Below are positions 42,445-51,381 of a stretch of 64,000 bases of DNA, piece after piece. Origin of the DNA: Bradyrhizobium ivorense (GTDB lineage Bacteria; Pseudomonadota; Alphaproteobacteria; Rhizobiales; Xanthobacteraceae); NCBI RefSeq assembly GCF_900696085.1, contig NZ_CAADFC020000016.1, positions 620,001 to 684,000 on the forward strand. Reading direction: 5' to 3'. The position numbers and the translations under genes are program-made. The notes under the pieces are model-generated. The model saw only the letters and a list, made by a program, of their open reading frames with translations. It was not told the origin of the DNA and made no database searches. Each line of letters starts with the position of its first letter. The stretch's first letter is position 1.

Positions 42445-42612
42445 TCATGTCTTCCGCCACAGGCTCCAGAAGCTACCGCCGAGCAGAAGCGCGGTGACGA
42501 GCAGGATAGCCACAAATGTTTGAATGATGTCAAAGTTGAGGGAATCCCGCGCAACGAATAGCGCGGTGATCGATCCGACAAGAACGAAGAGGATTCGAAG
42601 GATGATGCTCAT
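42445..42612 (-). CDS. 55-residue two-helix membrane microprotein next to phaC
   Basis: Read from sequence: start MSIILRILFVLVGSITALFV, then a short loop and TFVAILLVTALLLGGSFWS, with an LWRKT end. CTAGGAGAG before the ATG at 42612 makes a good ribosome site. It lies downstream of phaC on the same strand, so it may be part of the PHB operon. Function unknown. Confidence 0.7.
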   Translation of the reverse strand: MSIILRILFVLVGSITALFVARDSLNFDIIQTFVAILLVTALLLGGSFWSLWRKT

Positions 42613-42766
42613 AGCTCTCTCCTAGAGGCCCAGCGTCGCTTGACGCGCCCCGGGGGCATGGATGCCTAGCCGGATCGTTGATCCTGCTATGCGGCGTTTA
42701 CTGTACGGACCCGCACCGATGGAGGAGTTGCTGCAGATCAAGCTGCCTGAACACCGTAACGGCGGG

Positions 42767-44572
42767 TCAATGCTGGAGAACGTACTGCCCGGGCGCATCG
42801 TCGATCGGCGGCCCGCCGTCGGGCGCATGAAGCGACGACCGCGCCGGCACCCAAGCATCCGAATGCGCCGTGAGGAAGCGAACCCACTCCAGCCACCAGG
42901 ATCCCTCGCGACGCGCCGCTTTCTGCAGCCACTCGTCGGGGCCCACATAGTGTTGGCCTGCCTTCGTCTCCAGCAGTTGATAGGTGTGTCCCTCCTCTGA
43001 CGGTGGAGCGACAATGCCGGCGTTGTGACCGCCGCTCGCCAGCACGAAAGCGATATCGGCATCGGCGAGCAAATGGACCTTGTGGACCGACCGCCACGGC
43101 GCGACATGATCACGCAATGTGCCGACTACGAACATCGAGGCACGGAGGTCGGAAAGCGCCACCGGCTGCCCGTCCGCCAAATAACGGCCCTCGGCAAGGT
43201 CGTTATCGAGAAACAGCTTGCGCAGATAGTCCGAATGCATCCGGTACGGCATGCGAGTGGCGTCAGCATTCCATGACATCAGGTCGCTCGGTGCGGCGCG
43301 CTCACCGATGAGGTAGTCGCGCACCAGGCGCGACCAGATCATGTCATTCGAGCGAAGCAGCTGGAACGCACCGGCCATCTGTACCGTTTCAAGCACACCG
43401 CTCTGCCACATCATGTCCTCGAGGAAAGCCACCTGACTCTCGTTGATGAAGAGCGTCAGCTCGCCCGCCTCGGTGAAATCGACCTGGGCGGCCAAGAGCG
43501 TCACCGACCGGAGGCTGCCAGGCCGCTCCTTTTGCAGCCGCGCGGCCGCAATCGCGAGCAGTGTCCCGCCGAGACAATAGCCCGCCGCATGGATCGCGCG
43601 TCCTGGAACGAGCTGATTGATCACGTCGACAGCGGCATCGACCCCCAGCATGCGATAGTGATCGAGGCCAAGATCACGATCGGCCGCGCCGGGATTGCGC
43701 CACGAGATCATGAACACCGTAAAGCCGCGCTCGACCAGGAAACGCACCAGCGAGTTCCGCGGCGAGAGATCGAGAATGTAATACTTCATGATCCATGCCG
43801 GCACGATAAGCACCGGGTCGGGGCAGACGTCTGCCGTCTGGGGCGCGTATTGGATGAGCTCAATCAGCTCGTTCCGGTAAACGACCTTGCCTTTGGAGAC
43901 GGCAACGTCCCTGCCCACCGCAAACGTGGTCGGTCCGGACGGCTTGGTGCTCAACAGATTCCTGCAGTCTTCCACCCAGTTGTGCCAGCCCGACAGGAAA
44001 TTGCCGCCGCCCGACGCCATCGCCCGGCGCACCACCTCCGGGTTGCTGAACCCAAAGTTCGATGGCGCCACTGTATCAAGGCACTGGCGGATAACGAAAT
44101 CCACAATTTCTGTATTTCCCTTCGAAACGCCGTGCAGGCCGCTGGTCGCCGAATGCCACCACTGCTCGCCGAGCAGGAATGTTTGCGCCATAATATTGAA
44201 TGGCGGTAACGTCCAGTCACGGCCGGAAAACCGGCTGTCACCCGGTCGAGGCTTGACCATAAACCAGGGCTGCCAGGCCGCATGCGGCGTCGACACCATT
44301 CGTGCGAAGCGCGCGCCGTCACCAAGAGCGTTCAGTGCAAGCTCAACCCATTTGCCGGGTGACGCCGCCAGATGCAGCTGCCAATCGGCAAAGGCGAGCG
44401 CGAGGCTCGCCGGTGAGAGCCCACCGGTCAACCGCGCTATCGCCGCGCGGATCAATCGATCGGCGGATTCGCCCGCCGACGCGCCGCTCTCAGGCACCGA
44501 GACGGGCCCTTCAGGGACCGCGTCATCATTGGCGGGAAATTTCATATGATCGGAAATCGCCCGGTTCGTCAT
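42767..44572 (-). CDS. phaC: Class I polyhydroxyalkanoate synthase PhaC
   Basis: A 601-residue protein. Lipase-box-like active site AAGYCLGG with C333, plus the PhaC signatures SNFGFSNPEV near residue 171 and SPRNSLVRFL near residue 270. It polymerises (R)-3-hydroxybutyryl-CoA to PHB. phbB and an eRF1-like small gene lie upstream on the same strand. An exact FixK box upstream of phbB suggests that PHB formation rises with oxygen limitation. Confidence 0.93.
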   Translation of the reverse strand: MTNRAISDHMKFPANDDAVPEGPVSVPESGASAGESADRLIRAAIARLTGGLSPASLALAFADWQLHLAASPGKWVELALNALGDGARFARMVSTPHAAWQPWFMVKPRPGDSRFSGRDWTLPPFNIMAQTFLLGEQWWHSATSGLHGVSKGNTEIVDFVIRQCLDTVAPSNFGFSNPEVVRRAMASGGGNFLSGWHNWVEDCRNLLSTKPSGPTTFAVGRDVAVSKGKVVYRNELIELIQYAPQTADVCPDPVLIVPAWIMKYYILDLSPRNSLVRFLVERGFTVFMISWRNPGAADRDLGLDHYRMLGVDAAVDVINQLVPGRAIHAAGYCLGGTLLAIAAARLQKERPGSLRSVTLLAAQVDFTEAGELTLFINESQVAFLEDMMWQSGVLETVQMAGAFQLLRSNDMIWSRLVRDYLIGERAAPSDLMSWNADATRMPYRMHSDYLRKLFLDNDLAEGRYLADGQPVALSDLRASMFVVGTLRDHVAPWRSVHKVHLLADADIAFVLASGGHNAGIVAPPSEEGHTYQLLETKAGQHYVGPDEWLQKAARREGSWWLEWVRFLTAHSDAWVPARSSLHAPDGGPPIDDAPGQYVLQH

Positions 44573-44658
44573 CGCCTACCTCCTTCGGCCCAAGCCGAAC
44601 GAAACACATGCCGCGTCATCGCTCGATTTGAATGCTCGTTACCAAGCGAAATGTCGCA

Positions 44659-45039
44659 TCATCGATCGAGATGAAAGCGCTTTCGGCCCAGCGCAATGAT
44701 TTCCCGATCGGTCGGGTGATCACTGGATTCGACATGAAGATTGAGCTCCGGCCGAACGACCTTCAGATATTGCATCAGTTCGGTCTTCTCCGTGCCCGGG
44801 CCGATGATCAGCAGGTCGGTGCAGTTGCCCAGCGCCTCACTGATCCTTGCGAGGAATGTCGCGTCGTCGTGAACCCGGCCGGAACCGATCGCGTTTGCCT
44901 TGTGATGAAGATGGTGGGACGACAATTGCGCGCGCACGGCCGCGGCGCTGACGCCAGTCAACCCGATCGAGAATATCTTGGCGATGAAGTGGTCGATCCA
45001 GACAACTGCATGCGAGTGAGGAACTGTCGCCTCCATCAT
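44659..45039 (-). CDS. Small eRF1-domain-3-like protein between phbB and phaC
   Basis: 126 residues: HAVVWIDHFIAKIFSI at the start, HHKANAIGSGR, then LLIIGPGTEKTELMQYL and a DHPTDREIIALGRKRF end. This layout is that of short rhizobial proteins called translational machinery proteins (eRF1 domain 3-like). The ATG pair at 45034-45039 is 17 bases after phbB. Probably an RNA- or ribosome-related role, but unproven. Confidence 0.72.
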   Translation of the reverse strand: MMEATVPHSHAVVWIDHFIAKIFSIGLTGVSAAAVRAQLSSHHLHHKANAIGSGRVHDDATFLARISEALGNCTDLLIIGPGTEKTELMQYLKVVRPELNLHVESSDHPTDREIIALGRKRFHLDR

Positions 45040-45056
45040 ACTTCGGCTCCCTCTCG

Positions 45057-45782
45057 TCAGCACATGTGCTGGCCGCCGTTGATCGAAAGTGTCGATCCTG
45101 TAATGAAACCCGCTTCCTCGGCGGCCAAAAATACTACCGCACGGGCGATGTCTTCCGGTTGCCCTAGCCGCCCGACCGGAATTTGCGGCAGGATGGCCTT
45201 CTCCATGACGTCGGGGGACACCGCCGCCAGCATCTCCGTGCTGGTGTAGCCCGGACAGATCGCGTTGACCGTGATCCCAAACCTCGCGCTTTCGAGCGCG
45301 AGCGCTCGCGTGAAGCCAAGCTCGGCGGCCTTCGCTGCGGCATAGTTCGTCTGGCCGACCTGACCCTTCTGCCCGTTGATGGAGGAGATATTGATAATCC
45401 GACCAAATCGTCGCGCCCGCATGCCCTCGATCAGAGGCCGGCACATATTGAACAGCGAATCGAGATTGGTGCGAACCACGGCATCCCATTGCTCCTTGTT
45501 CATTCGGTGCAGCATGCTGTCCCGAACAATCCCGGCATTGTTGACCAGGATATCGATCGGCCCCAGCACCGCTTCAACCTGGCCAATCCCTGCTGCGCAC
45601 GCCTCGTGCCGGCTGACGTCCCATTGAAACACGGGAATGCCGGTTCGATCGCGAAAGGCGTCGGCGGCGTCTATGTTGCCGGCGTAATTCGCTGCGACCC
45701 TGTATCCCGCTTCCTCCAGAGCACACGCTATTGAAGCGCCGATTCCGCGGGTCCCGCCAGTCACCAATGCAACGCGTGGCAT
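45057..45782 (-). CDS. phbB: Acetoacetyl-CoA reductase PhbB
   Basis: A 241-residue short-chain dehydrogenase with the TGGTRGIG cofactor motif at the N-terminus and the Tyr-x3-Lys pair in TNYAAAKAAEL. It reduces acetoacetyl-CoA with NADPH to (R)-3-hydroxybutyryl-CoA for PHB. The ATG at 45782 is preferred over the longer frame because the exact FixK box at 45841-45854 would otherwise be coding. Confidence 0.9.
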   Translation of the reverse strand: MPRVALVTGGTRGIGASIACALEEAGYRVAANYAGNIDAADAFRDRTGIPVFQWDVSRHEACAAGIGQVEAVLGPIDILVNNAGIVRDSMLHRMNKEQWDAVVRTNLDSLFNMCRPLIEGMRARRFGRIINISSINGQKGQVGQTNYAAAKAAELGFTRALALESARFGITVNAICPGYTSTEMLAAVSPDVMEKAILPQIPVGRLGQPEDIARAVVFLAAEEAGFITGSTLSINGGQHMC

Positions 45783-45840
45783 CCTGATGTCCTCATCATT
45801 GAACCAGGTGAAGCATTCCTCGAAATGCGCAAGCACCGGT

Positions 45841-45854
45841 TTGATCTCGGTCAA
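45841..45854. promoter_or_regulatory. FixK/FNR-type box of the PHB operon
   Basis: TTGATCTCGGTCAA, exact, 58 bases upstream of phbB. Confidence 0.88.
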
Positions 45855-45873
45855 ATCGAATGAGTGAGCGCAT

Positions 45874-45887
45874 ATGAGCTAGATCAA
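45874..45887. promoter_or_regulatory. Near-perfect FixK box upstream of uspA
   Basis: ATGAGCTAGATCAA, seven of eight fixed bases. It lies 56 bases from the uspA ATG. Confidence 0.65.
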
Positions 45888-45943
45888 CACGCAGGTCGCG
45901 GTGTCCTGCTTTGATGGGAAGAACTCAGCTACGGAGGACAGCG

Positions 45944-46783
45944 ATGTTTAGAAGTATCTTGGCCCACATCCCCACGGAGCGATCGGCGCGTCCTGCCGTG
46001 GACGGTGCGATTTCGCTCGCAATCAAGACGGGGGCGCATCTCGACGCGGTGGCAATCGGCTACGAATCAACCAGTGCACCATTCTTCGCAGAGGGCGGCG
46101 CGGCCGTCGCCTCGATCTTCGAAGTCGAGCGTCAGCAGGCACTGGAGCGAGCGGAAGGTGCGCTCCGCGTCTTTGAAACGGAGGCGCGAAACGCGGACAT
46201 CAGCTACACCCAGCGTGCCCTGAGTGCTCTTCCCATCGATGCGCGCGCAATCATCTGCGCGAACGCACGGCTGCACGACCTGACCATCATGGCGCACCCG
46301 GAGGCCGATCATAACAGCTACGACAATGTGATCCCGCAGGAAGTCCTCTTTCAGGCCGGCGGCCCAGTGATGTTCATGCCCCACACGTTCCGTGGGGCAT
46401 TTTCCGGCAAACGGATCGGGATTTGCTGGGATGGCAGCCGGCTCGCGGCCCGCGCATTGCGCGACGCGATGCCATTGCTGCGTGGGGCCGATGCCCTTAC
46501 GATCATCACCGCCGTGACAAGCTCGCAATGGACCCTTCCGGAAACCTCGACCGACCACTTGCTACGGTATCTCGCAAGATCCGGGCTTCCTGCAAAGGTC
46601 GCCTCGGTACCCGCATCTCACTCCGAGGTCCAGCCGGCAATCGTGTCGATCGCGTCGGACGAGAGCCTCGATTTGCTGGTGATGGGCGGATACGGCCACT
46701 CCCGTCTGCAAGAGACGCTGTTGGGCGGCGTGACGCGCGACATGCTTCAGTCGATGACCGTTCCGGTCCTGATGTCGCATTGA
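45944..46783 (+). CDS. Universal stress protein (UspA), tandem-domain
   Basis: 279 residues from the ATG at 45944 (GGAGG upstream). The first half carries a Usp fold and the second half ends with the ATP-binding pattern GGYGHSRLQETLLGG. Likely an ATP- or AMP-sensing stress protein, in the same context as the CBS proteins. First gene of a run that continues with a cytochrome c and a CBS-BON protein. Confidence 0.86.
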   Translation: MFRSILAHIPTERSARPAVDGAISLAIKTGAHLDAVAIGYESTSAPFFAEGGAAVASIFEVERQQALERAEGALRVFETEARNADISYTQRALSALPIDARAIICANARLHDLTIMAHPEADHNSYDNVIPQEVLFQAGGPVMFMPHTFRGAFSGKRIGICWDGSRLAARALRDAMPLLRGADALTIITAVTSSQWTLPETSTDHLLRYLARSGLPAKVASVPASHSEVQPAIVSIASDESLDLLVMGGYGHSRLQETLLGGVTRDMLQSMTVPVLMSH

Positions 46784-46796
46784 GGGCGGGAACGCG

Positions 46797-47141
46797 ATGC
46801 GACGTATCGGATCGTTCCTTCGCGCGCTCGGCGGCTGCATCGCGCTCGGCGCCATGCTGCCAACTGATGCCGACGCCGATGTGGAACAGGGCCGCCGGCT
46901 GGCGCGGCTCTACTGCGCGCGCTGCCACGCGATCGACAGGGTAAGCCCTAGTCCGCTGACGATCGCCCCGCCCTTCCGAACACTACACGAGCGCTACTCC
47001 GTCGAAATGCTGCAGGAGGCGCTTGCGGAAGGGATCGTCACCGGTCACCCGTCCATGCCGGAGTTCAGTTTTGAGCCGGACCAGGTCAACGACTTCATCC
47101 TTTTCTTGAAATCGTTGGAGCACAGCACTTCCGACCGTTGA
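46797..47141 (+). CDS. Periplasmic monoheme cytochrome c
   Basis: 114 residues: signal peptide ending in TDADA, a CARCH haem site and an axial Met in HPSMPEF. A small class I cytochrome, possibly an electron donor to the cbb3 oxidase. It follows uspA by 13 bases. Confidence 0.9.
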   Translation: MRRIGSFLRALGGCIALGAMLPTDADADVEQGRRLARLYCARCHAIDRVSPSPLTIAPPFRTLHERYSVEMLQEALAEGIVTGHPSMPEFSFEPDQVNDFILFLKSLEHSTSDR

Positions 47142-47204
47142 GCGAGGTCAATGCCCAACATGCGCAGTGGCTCTAGCGTTCAATTCAAAACCCGGAGGTT
47201 CGCA

Positions 47205-47927
47205 ATGCGCGCGCATCAGATCATGACCAAGCATGTGATCAGCGTCAGTCCGCATACCACAATTCTGGATGCGGCCAATATCATGCTGAAATGTCATCTC
47301 AGTGGTCTGCCGGTGCTGGATGAGGATGGCACGCTCCGCGGCATGGTGTCGGAGGCCGACTTCCTGCGACGGGCGGAGATCAGCACGGGACACAAGCGAT
47401 CGGCCTGGCTCGAGCTGTTCACGGGCGTCGGCCGCGCCGCGACCGATTTCGTGCACGAGCGCGGCCGCAAGGTCGAGGACGTCATGGCTACGAATTCGAT
47501 CACCGTCGAGGAGCAGACGCCGCTCGATGAGATCGTGCACCTGATGCACAAGCATGACGTCAAGCGAGTTCCGGTTATGAACGGCAAGACCATGGTCGGG
47601 ATCGTCACGAGAGCGGACATTTTGCAGGCCGTAGCCTCGTTGGCGCGCGAAGTGCCTGATCCGACGGCCAACGATACCCATATCCGGGAACGAATCTTGC
47701 GCGAAATCAACGCGACAGGCTGGCGTCCGCCTGGGTTCCAGGTCTGGGTGCGCAACGGCGTTGTGCACCTGCACGGCCTGGTCTTCGACGAACGCGCCCG
47801 CCAGGCCGCGATCGTGCTCGCCGAAAACACCTCGGGTGTCAAAGAGGTTCATGATCACCTCTGCTTCGTCGACGGCTACTCCGGCTACTACGCCGAGTCG
47901 CCCGAGGACATCAAGGCGGTCAGTTGA
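47205..47927 (+). CDS. CBS-pair protein with C-terminal BON domain
   Basis: 240 residues from the ATG at 47205 (GGAGG upstream). Two CBS domains (ILDAANIMLKCHLSGLPVLD, then LDEIVHLMHKHDVKRVPVM) and a BON domain (FQVWVRNGVVHLHGLV). CBS binds adenosine nucleotides and BON is often membrane- or lipid-interacting. A close relative of the 52549 gene product. Confidence 0.88.
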   Translation: MRAHQIMTKHVISVSPHTTILDAANIMLKCHLSGLPVLDEDGTLRGMVSEADFLRRAEISTGHKRSAWLELFTGVGRAATDFVHERGRKVEDVMATNSITVEEQTPLDEIVHLMHKHDVKRVPVMNGKTMVGIVTRADILQAVASLAREVPDPTANDTHIRERILREINATGWRPPGFQVWVRNGVVHLHGLVFDERARQAAIVLAENTSGVKEVHDHLCFVDGYSGYYAESPEDIKAVS

Positions 47928-47949
47928 TCAGATCCGAGGAGCTTGCAAC

Positions 47950-48108
47950 ATGGCAATGAATACTCTGCTTGTCGTCACGGCCGTCTGCCTTATGTTCTCG
48001 TCCTTCGCGATCGTGCTCGCCCTTACCGATCGCAGCACAACACGTTGGCGCCAGGAACAGGATAGAGCAAGCACACGTGCCTCTTATCCCGACAAGAACG
48101 TCGCCTAG
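47950..48108 (+). CDS. 52-residue membrane microprotein
   Basis: Start MAMNTLLVVTAVCLMFSSFA, then IVLALTDRSTTRWRQEQDR and a polar tail. One helix, GAGGAG before the ATG. It follows the CBS-BON gene by 22 bases. No family recognised. Confidence 0.68.
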   Translation: MAMNTLLVVTAVCLMFSSFAIVLALTDRSTTRWRQEQDRASTRASYPDKNVA

Positions 48109-48184
48109 CCTTACGATCGATCCGCGCGCCGCAGGACCGACGTCCGGATGCGCGGGCGGCTGTCTCCGCTTGGATCGTCCGGAC

Positions 48185-48217
48185 CTACGTACAAGTACGT
48201 AAGTGGTTTGTACTTAG
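48185..48217. promoter_or_regulatory. FixJ-consensus-like octamers upstream of fixK
   Basis: CTACGTAC (48185-48192) is the reverse complement of GTACGTAG, a match to the FixJ consensus GTAMGTAG. GTACGTAA (48195-48202) and GTACTTAG (48210-48217) differ by one base. The first two overlap a 16-bp inverted repeat TACGTAC-AA-GTACGTA (48186-48201). Confidence 0.7.
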
Positions 48218-48243
48218 GTGAAACATCCGAATTTCCCCGTCAG

Positions 48244-48257
48244 TTGGATGCGGTCAA
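48244..48257. promoter_or_regulatory. Near-perfect FixK box upstream of fixK
   Basis: TTGGATGCGGTCAA, one mismatch from TTGA-N6-TCAA, 37 bases from the fixK start. It could serve autoregulation. Confidence 0.55.
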
Positions 48258-48294
48258 AGTGCCTCCATCGATCTTGCCCATCATGGAGCGCCTC

Positions 48295-48978
48295 ATGCAC
48301 ACCCAGACCGCAGCTTCTCTCGAGATCAACCGTCGTCCAAGCAGCAGCATTTCGAGCCGGCAGCCTCACGCCGAGGGCCCTTTTGGCATGACCGGGACCC
48401 CGATGCGGTTCGCGCGCAACAGCGAAATCTACGGCGAGGACGAGGCTGCGGGATACCTTTACCAGGTCGTCTCCGGCGCCGTCCGAACCTACAAGATTCT
48501 GGAAGACGGACGCCGGCAGATCGGTGCATTCTACTTGCCCGGCGACATCTTCGGCTTTGAGGCCAGCGAGACCCATATCGCCTCGGCTGAGGCCGTCTGC
48601 GAAACACGGGTCATCATGGTCAAGCGCGCTGCGCTGATGGTCCGCGCCACCCACGAAAAGGATCTGGCACGCCAGCTGTGGGATGCGACGGCTCAGGAAT
48701 TGCGTCGCTCTCAGGAACATTTGATGCTCTTGATCCGCAGCGCCGAAGATCGTGTCGTCGGTTTTCTTCATGACATGGCGCGCCGCGCCGTCAAGACTGC
48801 CACCGCCATCGAGCTTCCGATGTCGCGACAGGACATTGCCGACTATCTCGGTCTGACCATCGAAACGGTGTCACGCACCTTTACCCAACTCGAGCAGAAC
48901 GGGATCATTTCTCTTCCGACCTCGCGCCGGGTCGAACTGCGCAACCGCGCGATGCAAAATCGGCTGATGGCGGCGTAA
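48295..48978 (+). CDS. fixK: FixK-type CRP/FNR transcriptional regulator
   Basis: 227 residues from the ATG at 48295 (GGAGCG upstream). Cyclic-nucleotide-binding fold (FYLPGDIFGFEAS) and winged-helix domain (SRQDIADYLGLTIETVSRTFTQLEQ). The N-terminal cysteines of FNR are absent, and the single Cys lies in AVCETRV. So it should not sense oxygen itself but follow FixJ control. It is the obvious activator of the exact TTGA-N6-TCAA boxes in this window. Confidence 0.93.
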   Translation: MHTQTAASLEINRRPSSSISSRQPHAEGPFGMTGTPMRFARNSEIYGEDEAAGYLYQVVSGAVRTYKILEDGRRQIGAFYLPGDIFGFEASETHIASAEAVCETRVIMVKRAALMVRATHEKDLARQLWDATAQELRRSQEHLMLLIRSAEDRVVGFLHDMARRAVKTATAIELPMSRQDIADYLGLTIETVSRTFTQLEQNGIISLPTSRRVELRNRAMQNRLMAA

Positions 48979-49039
48979 AGCGACGGGGTTGTCCGCCTGC
49001 TTCCGATAGTCGATTTGCGAGGCGGAAACGAGGATCCGA

Positions 49040-50392
49040 ATGCGGTCGAGTCTGGCGATCATCTATGGGCAGGACCGGCTGCCGCGCTATACCAGCTATC
49101 CGACGGCTCCGCATTTTTCAGCGTCGGTCGGCGAGGCCGACTACCGGGCATGGCTCCAGTCGGTGCCGACCCGACGGCCGGCCTCGATCTATCTGCACGT
49201 GCCGTTTTGCCGATCGATGTGCTGGTACTGCGGATGCCACACCTCCGTCACCAGGCTTGACGAACCGATCGCTATCTACGCTGCGGGCCTTCGCACTGAA
49301 GCGTACCTCGTCGCGAAAGCAATCGGTCGGCGATTGCCCGTCTCTCATATCCATTTCGGCGGCGGCACCCCGACGATCATGACGCCCGAAACCTTCGCCG
49401 ACCTCGTCGGCGCGCTGCGCTACTCATTCTTTGTGCAGCCCGATGCCGAGATCGCCATCGAGATCGACCCGCGCACCCTGGTGGTGCCGATGGCCGAGGC
49501 GTTGGGCTACAGCGGGGTCAACCGCGCGAGCCTTGGCGTCCAGAGCTTCGATCCTGCCGTCCAGCACGCCATCAATCGTTCGCAGAGCCTCGAGCAGACC
49601 GCGGAAGCGGTTGAGCGGCTGCGCTGTGCCGGCGTCAGCCGCATCAACTTCGACCTACTTTACGGCCTCCCCCTGCAAACCGCCGCTTCTTGTCTTGATA
49701 CCGTCGACAAGTGCATCGCGTTACGGCCCGACCGGTTCTCGGTGTTTGGCTATGCTCATATTCCCTCCTTCAAGAAGCATCAGCGCATGATCGACGAGGC
49801 GGCGCTGCCCGACAGCCTTGAGCGGCTTCGTCAATCCGAAGCGATCGCGCAGGCACTGACCGCAGCTGGATACGTCCGCATCGGGCTCGACCATTTCGCC
49901 CTCCCCGACGACAATCTGGCCATTGCAAAGCGTGAAGGCCGGCTGAGACGCAACTTCCAGGGCTACACGGACGATGCTGCCCAAACCCTGATTGGTTTCG
50001 GCGCCAGTGCGATCGGGCGGATGTCCCAGGGCTTCGTGCAGAATGCAGTCTCGACACGCGACTACCTCGCACGCATCGCCGAGGACCGCCTCGCCACCGT
50101 CAAGGGCTGCATGCTTACGGCGGAGGACCGTTTCCGTGCCGATATCATCGAGCGTATCATGTGCGACATGGCCGTCGACCTGCCCCGGATGTGCCGCGAG
50201 CACCGTTGGGATCCGAGTTCTGCTGTCGTCGATCGTTCCCGGCTTGACAAGCTGATCGCAGACGGCGCCGTGACGATAGTAGGTGATCGCCTCTCGATCA
50301 GCAGTGGCTCGGAATTCCTGGTCCGGAGCGTCGCCTCGGCTTTCGACGCTCACCTCACAGATTCTGCGGCTAGGCACAGCCGGGCCGTCTAG
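49040..50392 (+). CDS. hemN: Oxygen-independent coproporphyrinogen III dehydrogenase HemN
   Basis: 450 residues. The radical-SAM motif is C57-x3-C61-x2-C64 (FCRSMCWYCGCH), followed by GGGTPT and the C-terminal HemN domain. It makes protoporphyrinogen IX for haem without oxygen, needed for the cbb3 oxidase and cytochromes. It follows fixK by 61 bases. Confidence 0.93.
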   Translation: MRSSLAIIYGQDRLPRYTSYPTAPHFSASVGEADYRAWLQSVPTRRPASIYLHVPFCRSMCWYCGCHTSVTRLDEPIAIYAAGLRTEAYLVAKAIGRRLPVSHIHFGGGTPTIMTPETFADLVGALRYSFFVQPDAEIAIEIDPRTLVVPMAEALGYSGVNRASLGVQSFDPAVQHAINRSQSLEQTAEAVERLRCAGVSRINFDLLYGLPLQTAASCLDTVDKCIALRPDRFSVFGYAHIPSFKKHQRMIDEAALPDSLERLRQSEAIAQALTAAGYVRIGLDHFALPDDNLAIAKREGRLRRNFQGYTDDAAQTLIGFGASAIGRMSQGFVQNAVSTRDYLARIAEDRLATVKGCMLTAEDRFRADIIERIMCDMAVDLPRMCREHRWDPSSAVVDRSRLDKLIADGAVTIVGDRLSISSGSEFLVRSVASAFDAHLTDSAARHSRAV

Positions 50393-50417
50393 GGTCCGCT
50401 TTTCGAGCTTGCTGTAG

Positions 50418-50431
50418 TTCATAGAGGTCAA
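50418..50431. promoter_or_regulatory. FixK-like half-good box upstream of a broken CBS gene
   Basis: TTCATAGAGGTCAA has one mismatch to TTGA-N6-TCAA, 59 bases before the ATG at 50491. Confidence 0.4.
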
Positions 50432-50490
50432 CGCGCTTCGAGCGACCTGAAGGCATTCTTCAAGTCTCGATTCGTACCGCCTTGGCTCCA

Positions 50491-50760
50491 ATGCAAAAGA
50501 CTTCCGTTGTGCGTGTGCGGGAAATCATGTCACGGGACGTCATCACAATCGATCCCGACGCATCAGTGATCGACGCCATCAATGCCATGTTGGCTCATCA
50601 CATCAGCGGACTTCCTGTCACCGGTCGGGATGGAGCGCTGATCGGTATCGTATCATAAGGCGAGGATCAGTTCCTGAAAATCACCTCGCCAGCACCGGAA
50701 GACGACTATGACGGCGGCGACTTTGTCTCTTTGCAGGAAGAGGCCTCAACGGAAGACGAT
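50491..50760 (+). pseudogene. CBS-domain gene with premature TAA
   Basis: Frame VRVREIMSRDVITIDPDASV and SGLPVTGRDGALIGIVS is then stopped by TAA at 50656-50658, where homologous CBS genes read GIVSEGD, so a GAA to TAA change. The same frame continues in a recognisable polar segment (EDDQPLYALYG) before losing similarity. The gene is truncated at 55 codons. A decayed relative of the other CBS proteins here. Confidence 0.75.
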
Positions 50761-50835
50761 CAGCCGCTCTACGCATTGTACGGGTGCCGGGCATTCCGGC
50801 ATCGACGTCTCGGCATCGACAGACGAACTGCCGGC

Positions 50836-51054
50836 TCAGGTCACCGCCGGGTAGACCGCCTCCCGGTGGATTACCTCGCCCGACTCGTTAATGACCACGA
50901 CGTAGCAATCGTCGTTGCCAGTCGGGTTCTTACAGCGAATTCTGCTGGCCATTCGCATGCTGTGCGCGATTGCGTCGCCGTCGTTGGCGAACTCAACTTC
51001 GCCCCGATCACGGATCGCAATGCCATCGTTCCCATCGAAGTAGTAGGTTCTCAT
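50836..51054 (-). CDS. DUF6894-family small protein
   Basis: 72 residues: the MRTYYFDGNDGIAIRDRGEVEF opening (aromatic YYF, DG and D.G.EF) is the DUF6894 pattern seen in many Bradyrhizobium proteins. GGAAG precedes the ATG at 51054. Function unknown, probably stress related. Confidence 0.7.
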   Translation of the reverse strand: MRTYYFDGNDGIAIRDRGEVEFANDGDAIAHSMRMASRIRCKNPTGNDDCYVVVINESGEVIHREAVYPAVT

Positions 51055-51113
51055 CGGAGCTTCCAGGCATCCCAAGGCATCTCGGCTGAGGTGCGAGTGA
51101 AACGATTTTCGGA

Positions 51114-51365
51114 TCAGCGGAACGCTGCATCGTCGCCCTGCACTAACTCGGGTTGAGTAGCGCTCCATTTTCGGAAGTACACCGCATTCGCTCCGGAAAC
51201 GCTCACGCAGTGATGCATCTCGGCAAACTGTGCGACCCTCTCGGCAGCGACCTCGTTGATACCAAACAATCGTTCATAATCCTGCTCGGAAATTCTCAAA
51301 ACAGCGCCCGCGTCGAGATGGTTGAGTCGCGACCCCAACTCGGCGAGGCCAAGGTGTGCATCCAT
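51114..51365 (-). CDS. Hypothetical protein
   Basis: 83 residues, mainly helical (LGLAELGSRLNHLDAG, ISEQDYERLFGINEVAAERV) with a CVSVSGANAVYFRK end. The ribosome site is weak. It sits between the DUF6894 and DUF2892 genes on the same strand; I cannot identify it. Confidence 0.5.
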   Translation of the reverse strand: MDAHLGLAELGSRLNHLDAGAVLRISEQDYERLFGINEVAAERVAQFAEMHHCVSVSGANAVYFRKWSATQPELVQGDDAAFR

Positions 51366-51381
51366 CTACGTTGCCAGCCCC

